Source of the DNA: Citrus sinensis
Taxonomy: Eukaryota > Streptophyta > Magnoliopsida > Sapindales > Rutaceae
Assembly (NCBI RefSeq): GCF_022201045.2
Contig: NC_068558.1
Location: 46,527,001 to 46,591,000, forward strand
Length of the DNA stretch: 64,000 bases
Direction of reading: 5' to 3'
Below, piece by piece: positions 14,701-25,521 of the stretch (its first letter is position 1; each line of letters starts with the position of its first letter). Both the position numbers and the translations under genes were made by a program. The notes below the pieces were generated by a model. That model was not told the DNA's origin, made no database searches, and was given only the letters and a program-made list of their open reading frames with translations.

Positions 14701-15079
14701 TTGCCCTTGTCAGGACGCTAAGTTGAAATTTTTTTTTCATTTTTCTTCAGCTTGGATGTGCCTGTAAAATCACTCACAACTGCTCCATGATGATATCATT
14801 GCCAGTGCCGCATTAGCTGTAACACTCAGTCAAACGGAGCCCAATTATCCGACGAAGGATCTTCTTTTTTTTTTTTCTTTTTTTTTAACATTCAGGGGCA
14901 AAATCGTAAGTCAGCACAAAAGTTCTCTCTTTAAATTACCGTTCGACCGTCTGAACGCGCTTTTCTTAAGTACTTGCCCTAGAAGTTACATGTGAAGTCC
15001 AAAACAAAGCAAAAAAGAAAAAGGCCGAAAGGTTCATGCTAACCTACGCCTGTCAGAACGCTATCGTGCGCCGCAACAG
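11733..15079. other. Intergenic: PTI1 3' flank, Tourist-like MITE, NYN promoter
   Basis: The first few hundred bases are the 3' UTR of the PTI1-like gene. A long TIR element (13213-14029) takes up the middle and is listed separately. Short sequences with the motif TTACAGAATCTGTA near 12914 and 13025, and a related CTGTACCGTAGCA-containing stretch near 14450-14600, look like MITE debris. No gene is seen. Confidence 0.6.
13213..14029. mobile_element. Tourist-like (PIF/Harbinger) MITE, 817 bp
   Basis: The left end reads TGTTGTGTTTACTTGC and the right end, on the minus strand, reads GGCAGCGTTTACTTTTTGG. Both are followed inward by purine-rich GGAGTGGGAGTG-type sequence, so the outer ~150 bp at each side form long imperfect inverted repeats. 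TTA sits immediately outside both ends (13210-13212 and 14030-14032), the 3-bp target duplication typical of PIF/Harbinger elements. The interior is almost pure A/T with no coding capacity. Non-autonomous; the mobilising transposase is not in this window. Confidence 0.75.
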
Positions 15080-15095
15080 ATGGGAGGAGATGTGA
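15036..15095 (+). promoter_or_regulatory. Upstream ORF overlapping the NYN gene start
   Basis: An ATG at 15036 opens a 19-codon ORF (peptide starts [13 protein letters not shown]) that ends TGA at 15093-15095, 13 bp past the main ATG at 15080, in a different frame. If the leader begins upstream of 15036, ribosomes starting here would terminate beyond the main start and must move back or leak past. The context of the uORF ATG is weak (ggttcATGc), so leaky scanning is likely. The ORF is seen directly; the regulatory role is inferred. Confidence 0.45.
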
Positions 15096-17330
15096 CCGGA
15101 ACCGTGACCGCCTCCGTGTCTGCGCCCATGGCGTCTACTGCGGAGCGACAGTACGTGACTGCGAAGACGTCGGTGTGGTGGGACATAGAGAACTGCCAGG
15201 TGCCGAAGAACTGTGATCCTCACACGATAGCGCAGAACATCAGCTCCGCCCTGGTCAAGATGAACTACTGTGGTCCCGTCTCTATCTCCGCCTACGGCGA
15301 CACCAATCGGATCCCCGCGTCTGTGCAGCACGCGCTCTCCAGTACTGGCATTGCTCTCAATCACGTCCCTGCTGGTATATCATTTTTCACCCTTTTTTTG
15401 TGTTGAGAATTTATTTATTTATTCTTTTATGAATATGACTTCGATGATGAATCTTCACTTTGACGGTAGAATTTCATACCAAAAAAGATCGGTTTTATTT
15501 GTTGATTGATTGATCCCTGATATTTGATTTTGTTTTAGAATTAATCGATTCAAAGTTTTGTTTTTTTGAATTTTTTAGTTTGTGTTGTATGGTGTTAACT
15601 TACGTGTTAAAGAACGGAAAAAAATATAGGTGTTAAAGATGCAAGTGACAAGAAGATTTTAGTTGACATGCTATTTTGGGCAGTGGACAACCCTGCTCCC
15701 TCGAATTATCTGCTGATTTCCGGAGATAGAGATTTTTCTAATGCTCTCCATCAATTGCGAATGAGGAGGTATAATATTCTTTTGGCACAGCCACACAAGG
15801 CATCGGCACCACTTGTTGCAGCAGCTAAGAGTGTATGGCTTTGGACAAGCCTTGTAGCTGGAGGACCCCCACTTGCTAGTGGTGAATCTCTGCTTCATAC
15901 TAATGATTTTGGTACCTTTAACCCTGAAGATGAACCTGTTCAAGTAAGCCAACCAATGGGAAACTCAAATACTGGAAGAGTTAGTGATACAAAATTAAAA
16001 GGGAAGTACACAAAGAAGCCCACAAATCAGCCTAGCATATCCAGAGTTGCAAGTGCACCAGTTCCAATGCAAGAAAGTAAGAACAATGATTATTCTTACC
16101 AGTTTGAACATTCACAACAAAAGCAGTTTAAGAAAGCCCCACATGAGTTCTTTGGTGGCACTGGTGAGCCCAGGTCCAATCCTAATTTCTTCCCTTGCCA
16201 TACCGATCTTTCAGGGGGCAATGGAAATAATTTCTCCGGAAATTTTCGGAATCAGCATCTTTTGAGGCCAAATAACTTCCCTATGCAACCAAATTTTCCT
16301 CAGGATAATTTTCTACCTCATAATTCTCAAAACCATGGTTTTCGTCCCATCCCTCCCAGCTCCAATGGCCCTAGATTCCCTCCAGCCCCACCTGCAAATT
16401 TGCCTGATATTGGTAAGCTAAATATGTCTGAGTATCCGAACTATGCTCAAAATTGTCCTAATTTCCATCCTCAAAGTGGAGAAGAACTCAAATCAAGCTA
16501 TTTTGAGTCCCCAAATCCAGCTAGCCTAAATGTACCACAAAAAGGCCATGCCATGCCTGGTGGCCAAGCAAGTAACCGTGATTCTCTAAACAGTAGGCAT
16601 TCCCGTGGTCCAGAAGGTCCACCCTCATCATCGTCCTCAACAACTTTTCCTGCTTCTAGTAATGGCGGCTGGGGGACTCAGGGACGCTTGACTCCTTCTG
16701 AATATGTACAAGGCCTTATTGGGGTTATCTTACTTGCTTTAAACACCCTGAAAATTGAGAGAGTTGTGCCGAGTGAAGCAAACATAACTGATTGCATACG
16801 TTATGGAGAACCTAAACACCGCAATACGGACGTAAGAAAAGCATTGAATTGTGCAATTGAGCAACATATGGTTATAAAGCGAAGTCTCGGTGCATTGCCG
16901 TTGTATGTTCCAAAAAATGAGAAACTATGGAATTGCGAGAACTTATATGGTAATCCTAATCAGTACCCAAAAGAGGTATGGGATCGCATACAAAAGTTTC
17001 TAACTTCCTCATCTGGAAGATCAGCAATAATGGCCTCTCAATGCAGGTAAGTTTGTCTAATAACACTAGTTTTCCTATAGTTGTAATTTTGCTGGCAAAA
17101 CAATTTTGGAAGTGTAATTTTGTGCGCTTAACAGGTATGAAGCAGCTTTGATTCTTAAAAATTCATGCTTGCCAGAGCTTGCACTTGGTGAAATTCTTAA
17201 GATCTTGAATATGGTAATCACTCCCAAGAAATGGATTATTCACCATCAGTCAGGATGGCAACCAGTAACTATTACCCTTGCAGAGTACAAAAGTGATAGT
17301 GGTTCTGAAATTGATTCTGGATCAAATTAA
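15080..17330 (+). CDS. NYN-domain (limkain-b1/MARF1-type) putative RNase
   Basis: Probable PIN-like RNase. Plant relatives are often labelled 'putative endonuclease or glycosyl hydrolase'. Exons 15080-15374, 15630-17046 and 17135-17330 give 635 residues. The NYN domain is at about residues 30-160: [11 protein letters not shown] (Asp35, Asn38) and GDRDFSNAL (Asp131, Asp133) supply the acidic residues expected for metal binding. The middle, about 180-540, is low-complexity and rich in Asn, Pro, Ser and Gln, probably disordered. The C-terminus from [15 protein letters not shown] onward looks like a helical OST-HTH/LOTUS-type RNA-binding module, though I am less sure of that. No transit peptide is obvious. 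An overlapping uORF precedes the ATG. The 3' neighbour is convergent. Confidence 0.88.
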
Positions 17331-19234
17331 AAATCAGTTTTGGTACCAGAACTGGCTCTAAATGGTTGTAGCTGCTAAGTAAATTATAAAAAATGTTAGG
17401 GCCACTTAGCTGCTGTCTTGAGTGTCTTAAAAGTTACGGTAAACGGTTCTTGCAGATCATGGAACAAGTAGGTATCGACTCCTTTTTTCTTTTCTACTCC
17501 TATTTCCTGGGAATCTCTGATGGATGTATGCTGGGGGAAGGAAAGCTACACACATGTATGATTGGCTATTAACAGGAATTTGAAATTCTTCAGGGACAGA
17601 GTTGCTGTAGTAAATTGCGCTCTGGACTTAGATCTACGCTGCAAAAGTTGTGAGTAGCTGGATTATGAGGACTTTCTACTACAGCCATCCATCTTTGGAC
17701 TAAGCGAAAGCCTTTTATCTTTGCACAATAGCTTGTGCTTAGAATGGCACTGCTAGGAAATAACGGAGATCTTTAATTTGAATTCTTAGGTTTATAAGCA
17801 AACTATGTAGTTGCTGTTACTGCAGACAGTCCACATAATCTGCTGTGTTGCTGGAATTATTATGTTATGCGGATGTGTTATTAGCCCAGTCCATGCGGAA
17901 AATGAGACAAGTCTTGCTCAAGATGGACTTAACAGGTTATGTGGACTTGTAATTGGTCAGTTAGTAATGCAATGAGGCATTCAACAGCATATGTGATGTT
18001 TGGGGTGCTAAGTTAACAGAGAAAAGAGATTGAAGCAGATGACAATATCGACGAAAATGAATCTCTTGGAAGTACACGTGTTGGAAACCAGTTCTAAGAA
18101 TGTATAACCTGTTGGTGAGATGTATTGAAGTATGTTGAGGGATGATTATCAGGAAATGTCCTGTTGGTGACATTGAAAGCACATTTGATTTCTAGGTCGT
18201 CGGGTCCATATCTACTATGATGATAGAACATATTTATCGCGTAAACTTGGATGGTTTTTCAACTTTGGGAATGCTTGTATTCTTAAATTTGTAGCTATGG
18301 ATTAAAAGATTATGGCTGGGTCACTGTATTATATAAATCTAATATGGTATGCTTCTCTAAATGAGATTACTTTATCTTATTATTTCAGCTCTGTTAGTGA
18401 TTTAACGTTTGAGTTCTATGCATTATTATTAATTCAATAGTCAATACGATGGGGGAGGGGCTGGCGGTTTCTCTTCTTCGTATTTGTATGATTGTATCAC
18501 TTCTCATCCATTTTGGTAAAGCATGTAATCTATCGGCTGATACTTCATGAAACATCAAAACCCTCGAGTAGAAGAGTTATAACGTCAATACTACAGAAGA
18601 TGTGCCATTCTTCTGGTGATGAAATAGTAGGAAGCGTCGTTTGTTCAAAATCAATTATTTATAGCGATGCTAACTTCGGCTGGAAATTAGAGGAAACTGT
18701 CCACACTACCTCTCAACCACGTCAATGGATACTGGGTTTATGCTTAGATTTCACCCCAAAGCATGAGCATGTTAATTAGTACATGATATTAGTGGGACAT
18801 AAACGAACCTTTTCTTTCTTTCTTTTTTTTTTTTTTCTTTTTTGGCTTGCCATCAAAAAAATAAAATAAAACAACCGGTATTCTATATTACATAAAAGCA
18901 CTGTTAGGGCCGATGATTGGGACAAGACACTTACTACTGCCCCAAGTAACCTTATTGAAATCACGATAACCAGAAATATTCCGGGGACAGACATTAGAAA
19001 AGAGAGATTCAGAAAATTACATGTATTTACTAACATCTAAGAACCATATAAAGGTATAATAACAATTTGGACGATAACAAACCCACGTCATACTGCAAAA
19101 ATATACTGTATCACAGGTACAATCTGAAGTTGTTATTGACTGTTCTCAGTCTCAGATCAAGCACCGATTTAACCTGGCCTTTTCCTTTTGCATGGAAAAG
19201 AGAATTTATTGACTGAAACCTTCTCAGTCTCAGA
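17331..19234. other. Convergent 3' flanks of the NYN and J-domain genes
   Basis: This is presumably 3' UTR of the NYN gene on the left and of the J-domain gene on the right. A 95-codon plus-strand ORF at 18492-18779 has no recognisable domain and no supporting context, so it is not called. A T-rich tract lies near 18810-18840. Confidence 0.6.
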
Positions 19235-22200
19235 TCAAGGAAGGAATGGATTGTGAGAAGGATATGCCTCTTTTTGCTTTTTATAAGCCCTGAGAAGAAA
19301 CAATAAAAAGATAATTTATCACCAGTTCAATCCTCTAACGCGATTACGCAAAACAAAAGATCATCATCATCTAGATTGATACTGCTAATCACCTGGCAGC
19401 ATTGAATCCCCCGAGTCCAACAGTGCCCAAGATAATAAAAAGGAAGGGAATTCCAATCAAAGGATGGTTTCTTCTTCCACCACTTGCCATTGGTACTCCA
19501 GTTCTGACAACTCGAACGCTTGTAGCTAACCAAGAAATAATATTACATCTACAGGCAGAACAAGACAGAAAAAATATAGCCAGAAGAATAAGCATTTCAA
19601 AAGAATTTCATTAAAGAAGTCACCTGAGGCTGGACCATTTCTTTTTGCACCTGTGAAGATTGAGAAAACAAGGATGTCAACAAAATATTAGCATTCTAAC
19701 ATCTTATAACCAATCAGAGTTTCCAATCATGGTTTGCAAACTCAATCGGGATGGACTTGGATAGTAGGTTGGACAACCAATAACTGACTCCAACCAAGAT
19801 ACTTCTCTCTCTTTCAGATTTGTAAATAGGCATACATATGTACGCATTGCAGGCTGTATTGTCCTTGGCAACCATAACTCGCCTACAAAATCAATAACTC
19901 GTAAAGCTAAGACAAGAAATTACCATACATTTCAAACAAAGAACAATATAAATGTCACAGGATGAGAGTGGTTACTGTACAACACCAAGTGAAACCATTT
20001 TTCTATTGATATAAAAGATAACAAGTAAACTTGCAGCAGCAAACTAACAGGGACAACTCAGTTGATCCAAAGTTCAAAGTACAAACAGGAAGTATGGGCA
20101 AGATAGGATCAACTTTAAGACTATTGGCAGAATATGCTGATCCTCTGATGACATGATACGAATATCTAAGGAAAATCAGAAATTGAAACATATAGCTCAA
20201 GGTCAATAGACAGTATACAAATAGCACCTTACTATGAGACATTGCACAACAGATTACAAGATAAGAACAAGAAATTGACAACATCAAATAACTTTCCACT
20301 AACAATTATTTACTGTCAGAATCTTATCTCACTGCTTACTTCAACTATGATGACCCCTCTCAATCAACTAATCTGTCAAATCATCATCAAGAAAATCAAG
20401 ACCATCATCATCGGTGGTAACACCTCCAGCAGCAGGATTAACCTCCAAAGGTTCAACCAAACCAGCCAATGCAACCATTTCGGCAGATCTCCTTTCTTCA
20501 TTTTCATTCTCATCTATTTCATCTCCATAAAATGGTTCCATCCCATTATAGAGGATCTCCTATAAAAGGGGAAAGAAACAAGAAATTCCACTCAACATCG
20601 CAATCATTCCAAGGAGAACCCATGCAAAAATACAAGCAGGATAATTTGTGGCCAATCCCCCATAAAAGAAAAAAATGTAGCATGCAATCATGTAATATAC
20701 CTCATCTTCTTGTATGGTCTGTCTCTCTGACTCCACCAGCCAGTCATCCAATATGCTTTCCAACATGGCATTGTCAAAAGATATCGCATCGTCAGATTTT
20801 CTTCCCAGTTGGCACTCTCTAAGTCTCAAGTTGTAGTGAACATAAGTAAGGTCATTCCATCTCTTCCGAGACAGACAGTTACGCCTTCTGCTGTGAACTT
20901 GATCGTAAGTACTCCAAGTATGTTCACACCCAACAGACGAACATGTCTGGCTTAGTATGCGTATGGCAATTCGCTGTAGCTCCAAGCAACTTATCCCATG
21001 TTGTTGCCACCATGCAGCTAATAAGATAATAATAAACAGTCCACATTTATATCATCATGAATTTGGTGTACTGCCTTTAACAAATTTTTCAATAAATAAG
21101 TTCATGGAGTCCCCATTGAATCACCTGGATCAAGCTCGCTTCTAGTACTTATAGCCAAATCAGTTCCAAAATCAGCTCTAGCTGACACAAAATCAGGTAT
21201 CTGGTAAAATAATGGCCAATCATCATCAAGATATCGAGAGACTTCTTTTAGTTGATTCTATGGCAATCTATTGATGCTCATGGAACATTTTCACCTTGAG
21301 ACATCAAGTAACCAAATTGCTCTAGCATCACACATTAAATACCATATCAAAGGAAAACAAAAACTACCAAAATATAAATAAAAAACCTGCATGGATGCAG
21401 ATATCCTCTTCCCATTATCCACTTCCAGACGAACAATACATTCATTTAGACCACGAATTATCTCAGGATGCTACAGTTAAATAGTTGAAAATTAAGATTA
21501 GAGAAAGAGGGTGCAGGGTAAGAAAGATCATTAGAAAGCCGTTATTTCAACATTTTCATACCATAATAAAATCAGGACGATAGCGATAGGATGGGTTGAG
21601 GAAGTAAGCTGCCACGTGAAGAGGATGATGGAACAATGAGTTCCACTGGCTGTCAATCACACTCCAGAATGGTCCGTATTTTCGTGCATCATCACCATGA
21701 ATTGCCTTAATGGCAAGCTTAGCTCTATACATGTCATTATATAAAAATGAAATTGACCGGCTTTCAGTACTATCTATCTTTTGGAGAACTTGCACAATCG
21801 GTCCTAAAGATTTCTTCACATACTGCATCTTCTTCCAAAACGTTAAATTTAAGACAATTTTCTCCATTTCTTTACCTTCATCAGACTTGGAAAAGCGGGA
21901 AGAAAGCCATTTGTTTGATTGGAACAATCTCTTAAGACCAATCCTTTGGTCTAACAAACTCTGTAAAGTGTTAAAACTAGTGGCAAACTTTGTTGTAGCG
22001 GGCCTAAGAAGTTCCTGTCCCTTTGTGAATTCTTTCTTCATAACATTCAACAACCATGTACTATTATAAATGAATCTGGTAAGTTTTTTTGCTTTATCTA
22101 GGCATTCTCCTACCCACTTTATGTTCAGGATATCATCAAGCATTCGGTCAATGCAATCAACAGCACATGGCGTCCAAAATAGATTTCTTCGTTTCTCTTC

Positions 22201-25200
22201 AAGCATTTTCCCAGCAGCCTTGAAACTAGCAGTATTCTTAGTAATTACCTGTGATAGAAGTTTGAAGATATCAGATTAAAAAGTGGCTAGTTAAGTAGAC
22301 TAAAAAGTTGAATTGTGGATAGATAAAATTGAAAACTTCAACTACCTGGACGACATTCTCCTCCCCAATCTCTTCTACCACTTTGTCCAACAACTTGAAG
22401 ATGTTAGCAGCATCTTCTATTGAATCAGTGGCGTCCATAGAAGATATAAAATATAGACCACGAGGGCAAGAGACCAAAAAGTTTATTAATGTCCTACCCT
22501 GCACATCATTCCAACAATCAGCCATAACTGAACAACCAGTAATGGACCAAGAAGCCTTAACTTCTGCTAAGTTCTCTTTAATTGTAGCAATTTCATCCTG
22601 GAGGAATCGACCAGATATTAATCTACTTGAAGGTCCTTGTAAACCTTGGCCATATTGACCAACTAGCTCTAGCATGTTGTGGAAATATGGGGAGTTTGCA
22701 GCATTTGAAGGAATTCCAGCATGATAAAAGAACTTGCAGATAGCTGATATCACCTCCTTGCGGATTTTCTTCTCAATACCCGTCTTTGCCTTCACATGCC
22801 CAGAGTAGGGTGATGTCTGGCTTTTGAGTGACTTCAGGAACACAGAATCCAGTCTTGATCTTCTCACAGGTGGTTCAGTGCCATTGCCACTGCTACTAGG
22901 GGATCTACCCTTGACATTATATCTGACCTCAGTATCTGAAACTTTATCATCAATAGCCACTATGTCCTTGGTTACACATTGCAAAAACCTATTGTCATCC
23001 TCTTCCTCTTCATCCTCATTATCTGACTGCATGTAGAAGGCAGATATCTCCTTGGTATCTGGTTTCCGATGCCTTCTGCCAGTGCGGTGCCATTTCATGT
23101 TCTCCTTGATTTTGAGATACACATCCTCAGGTGCCTTATCACAATATGCAACTTCTCCAGGGATCCTTGCCAGATGTTGTTTAAAACGATTTATGCCACC
23201 ACTAATAATTTTTTCACAATAATTGCATTTTACCCTTTTCTTCTTTTCGTCTTGGGCAACACAATGTTCCCATCCAGGGTCCATGTATCCTAATGATCGA
23301 AGAGGAGCAAATCTTATGACCAAGTTCTTATCACTCATCACTTTCTTGCCTCTGTGCTTATAACCTGTAAGTGCATCTTCTGTGTCATTATAGTCACTAG
23401 AGTGGAAACTTAAAGAAGCCTGTTCATTTTCAGATTGACTTCGTTTCCGACCAGACCGACATCCTTCCAGGTTTTTTCTCATATTCAAGCATACATCATC
23501 TGGAACCTTCTCACAGTGAGTAACTTCCCCAGACATTCGGGCTAGATGCTGCTTCAATCTGAATATTCCACCACTAACTATTTTCCCGCAGTAGTTGCAT
23601 TTAACCTTCTTTTTCCTTTCGTCTTGGGCAATGCCATGTTCCCATCCAGGGTCAACATATCCTGTAGATCGAAGTGGGGCCATCCTTCAATCATATAACA
23701 AGCAGCTTGCAACAGAAACTTTATTTATTTGGCTGTTATATGATTGAAAGAAAAATTAAATTAAGTAAACGTAGAAATAGATTTTTTTTTAAAGTGTAAA
23801 AAATAGAAAAATAGAAAAGAGTATTCAAGTTTCAAGAGACGTCATACGCTTTCAGCACATGGATGTAAATGAAAAAGAAAAATTCTTGACATGGCATTTC
23901 GTGTTATATTTATCAGACATGCCAAACAATGTTGGTTTCGAAACATCTGTCAATTTAAAGCATTCAATGTACGCTATTTTTACATCCCATACCGTTATTA
24001 ACATAAATACAAGTCTTGTTTCCCTTATTAAAAAAAATAAAAATAAAAATAAAGAATGCGCACACACACACAGAGACACAAACTGATATTCACTAGGACA
24101 ACATTATCTCATAGTACAATCACTAAAGCTTCGACTATTATCTCTTTACATGAATTCCAGTCGTGATCAGACCAAAAGAGTCTCCCACTTGATTGAAATC
24201 TTCGAAATATTTATTAAGGAACACTCACATAAGTATACAAGAACTGCATTATTTATCAAAGAAAACTTTCCCAAAATGAAGACCATCAGAACTGCACGAA
24301 TTCTGACTAATTGAGTGACCACATCTCAACTTGTCACAGGTAAAAGTGATCAAATGCTTTCCACTAATTTTTCCTAGATTCACAAGCGTAAAAAATGACA
24401 GTGGCAGAATTCAAGCAGATGAAAGGGACTCAAGAACTTTCAGATGTACACTAACTTGCCTGTTTTGAAACACAGGAAACCTTTTGCAAAGTGCAAATCA
24501 CTTGTCACATGCCCCCACAAAGACGGAACTGCCTTGTATGTATTCCTCGGAAGAATCAAATGAAGCAGGATCTAATTACCAAAACTACAATAACAGGTAA
24601 GTTGATAACTTGAGAACAGGACATTAGTCAAGAAACAGACAGCTCAAAAGCATAGCATATACAAAACATTCAAGGTCATTTCAACATAGAATGCATGTAG
24701 CATCATAAATTCACTACTTTGAAGATCCAGACAGCAATTCTAATCAGGCATGAATGATTATCCAGCAACACTAGAAGTCCACTGGTGAGTTTGCAAACCA
24801 TGATTTTCTGGATTACTTCTATTAATATTCACAAAAATGTGAAGAGATGAAAATTACCAGACAGCAGATAAGTGTAAGCTTCTGAAATCTGCAGCAAATA
24901 CATATATCAGAGTCAGACTCCCTCCGGCGTTAGATAAGTAAACATATAATATAGATGATATTCAGAACAAATTAATGCACAGCTTGAAAATACGAAAACA
25001 AACTACAGTTAAGAAGCCAAATCAGACCCTTAGTTGAACTATAATGGAGCAAGATTATATCTTAAATCTTGTAACATAATGCTTTCAAAACAGTTTAAGC
25101 AACTAGCCACATACCAATTTGAACTTAGACTCAGCATCAGTCTTTCTCCCAACTGGAAAGAGATCGGGATGACACTCCCATACTTTCCTTTTATAGGCTG

Positions 25201-25521
25201 CTTTAACCTACCACAACACCAAAAAGCTGGCTCGGTCATAACCATATCAAAGTCCAGGAAACCAGTCCATTCGACTCAAGGTCAACAAGTCTAATCAAAA
25301 CTGATAGTAGAGTGAGTCCAATTGATTCATTGGTCGTAATGACCAATCAGACTTAGAACGTAAACCCTAATGTTCTCGGTTTCTATAAAATACAAAGAAG
25401 ATCAATGATCATATCAAAATTGAAAGAACGAAAATAAATAAATAAATAAAAGTACCTGAGAAGCGTTGGGGCGAGAATTTGGGGGGAAGCCTAGCAAAAC
25501 CCTGGCTTCATCGCCCTGCAT
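19235..25521 (-). CDS. Small J-domain protein with C-terminal membrane anchor (host gene of a nested hAT gene)
   Basis: J-domain co-chaperone expected to stimulate an Hsp70 at a membrane surface. Six coding exons on the minus strand: 25521-25456, 25207-25115, 24888-24858, 19650-19624, 19525-19393 and 19289-19235. All junctions are GT-AG and phases match, giving 134 residues. The first three exons make the J domain: helix I EARVLLGFPPNSRP, helix II AAYKRKVWE, the diagnostic HPD motif (CHPDLFP), and helix III/IV KFKLISEAYTYLLS. A basic linker GAKRNGPAS follows. Exon 5 then encodes a hydrophobic segment HPLIGIPFLFIILGTVGLGG, with a short tail AYKKQKEAYPSHNPFLP after it, so the protein is probably membrane-anchored near its C-terminus. 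Exons 3 and 4 are 31 and 27 bp, easy for gene finders to miss. Intron 3 is 5,207 bp and contains a complete same-strand gene. Organelle not determined. Confidence 0.82.
20368..23683 (-). CDS. Domesticated hAT transposase with two BED fingers, nested in the J-domain gene intron
   Basis: Transposase-derived, probably a nuclear DNA-binding protein. Exons on the minus strand: 23683-22346, 22248-21562, 21470-21387, 21200-21125, 21017-20701 and 20559-20368, giving 897 residues. Two BED-type zinc fingers repeat almost the same sequence: residues about 11-57 (Cys29, Cys32, His46, then His56/Cys57) and 135-181 (Cys153, Cys156, His170, Cys181). Each starts DPGWEH. A DUF659-like block follows around 310-450, then the hAT core, then the C-terminal dimerisation block containing DPAAWWQQHG and CSSVGCEHTWS. 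The acidic tail ends LDFLDDDLTD. The usual hAT aspartate motif (form VxTDNA) reads VITKNTAS, with Lys450 where Asp belongs, and the downstream CAxHC motif reads CAVDC. Catalysis is therefore unlikely. Five introns, no frame breaks and no visible TIRs argue for a host gene rather than a live transposon. Confidence 0.9.

Noticed and set aside
18492-18779. 95-codon plus-strand ORF as a gene
   Set aside because: No recognisable domain, no splice context, and it lies in the 3' flank of the NYN gene.
19327-19614. Stand-alone 68-codon membrane protein genes
   Set aside because: The hydrophobic segment is exon 5 of the J-domain gene; splice sites and phase join it to neighbouring exons.
20368-23683. 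Intact hAT transposon
   Set aside because: No terminal inverted repeats or 8-bp duplications seen, five introns, and the catalytic Asp motif is changed to Lys.
25039-25245. Separate 68-codon ORF
   Set aside because: It is an out-of-frame reading across exon 2 of the J-domain gene, which carries the HPD motif in the correct frame.
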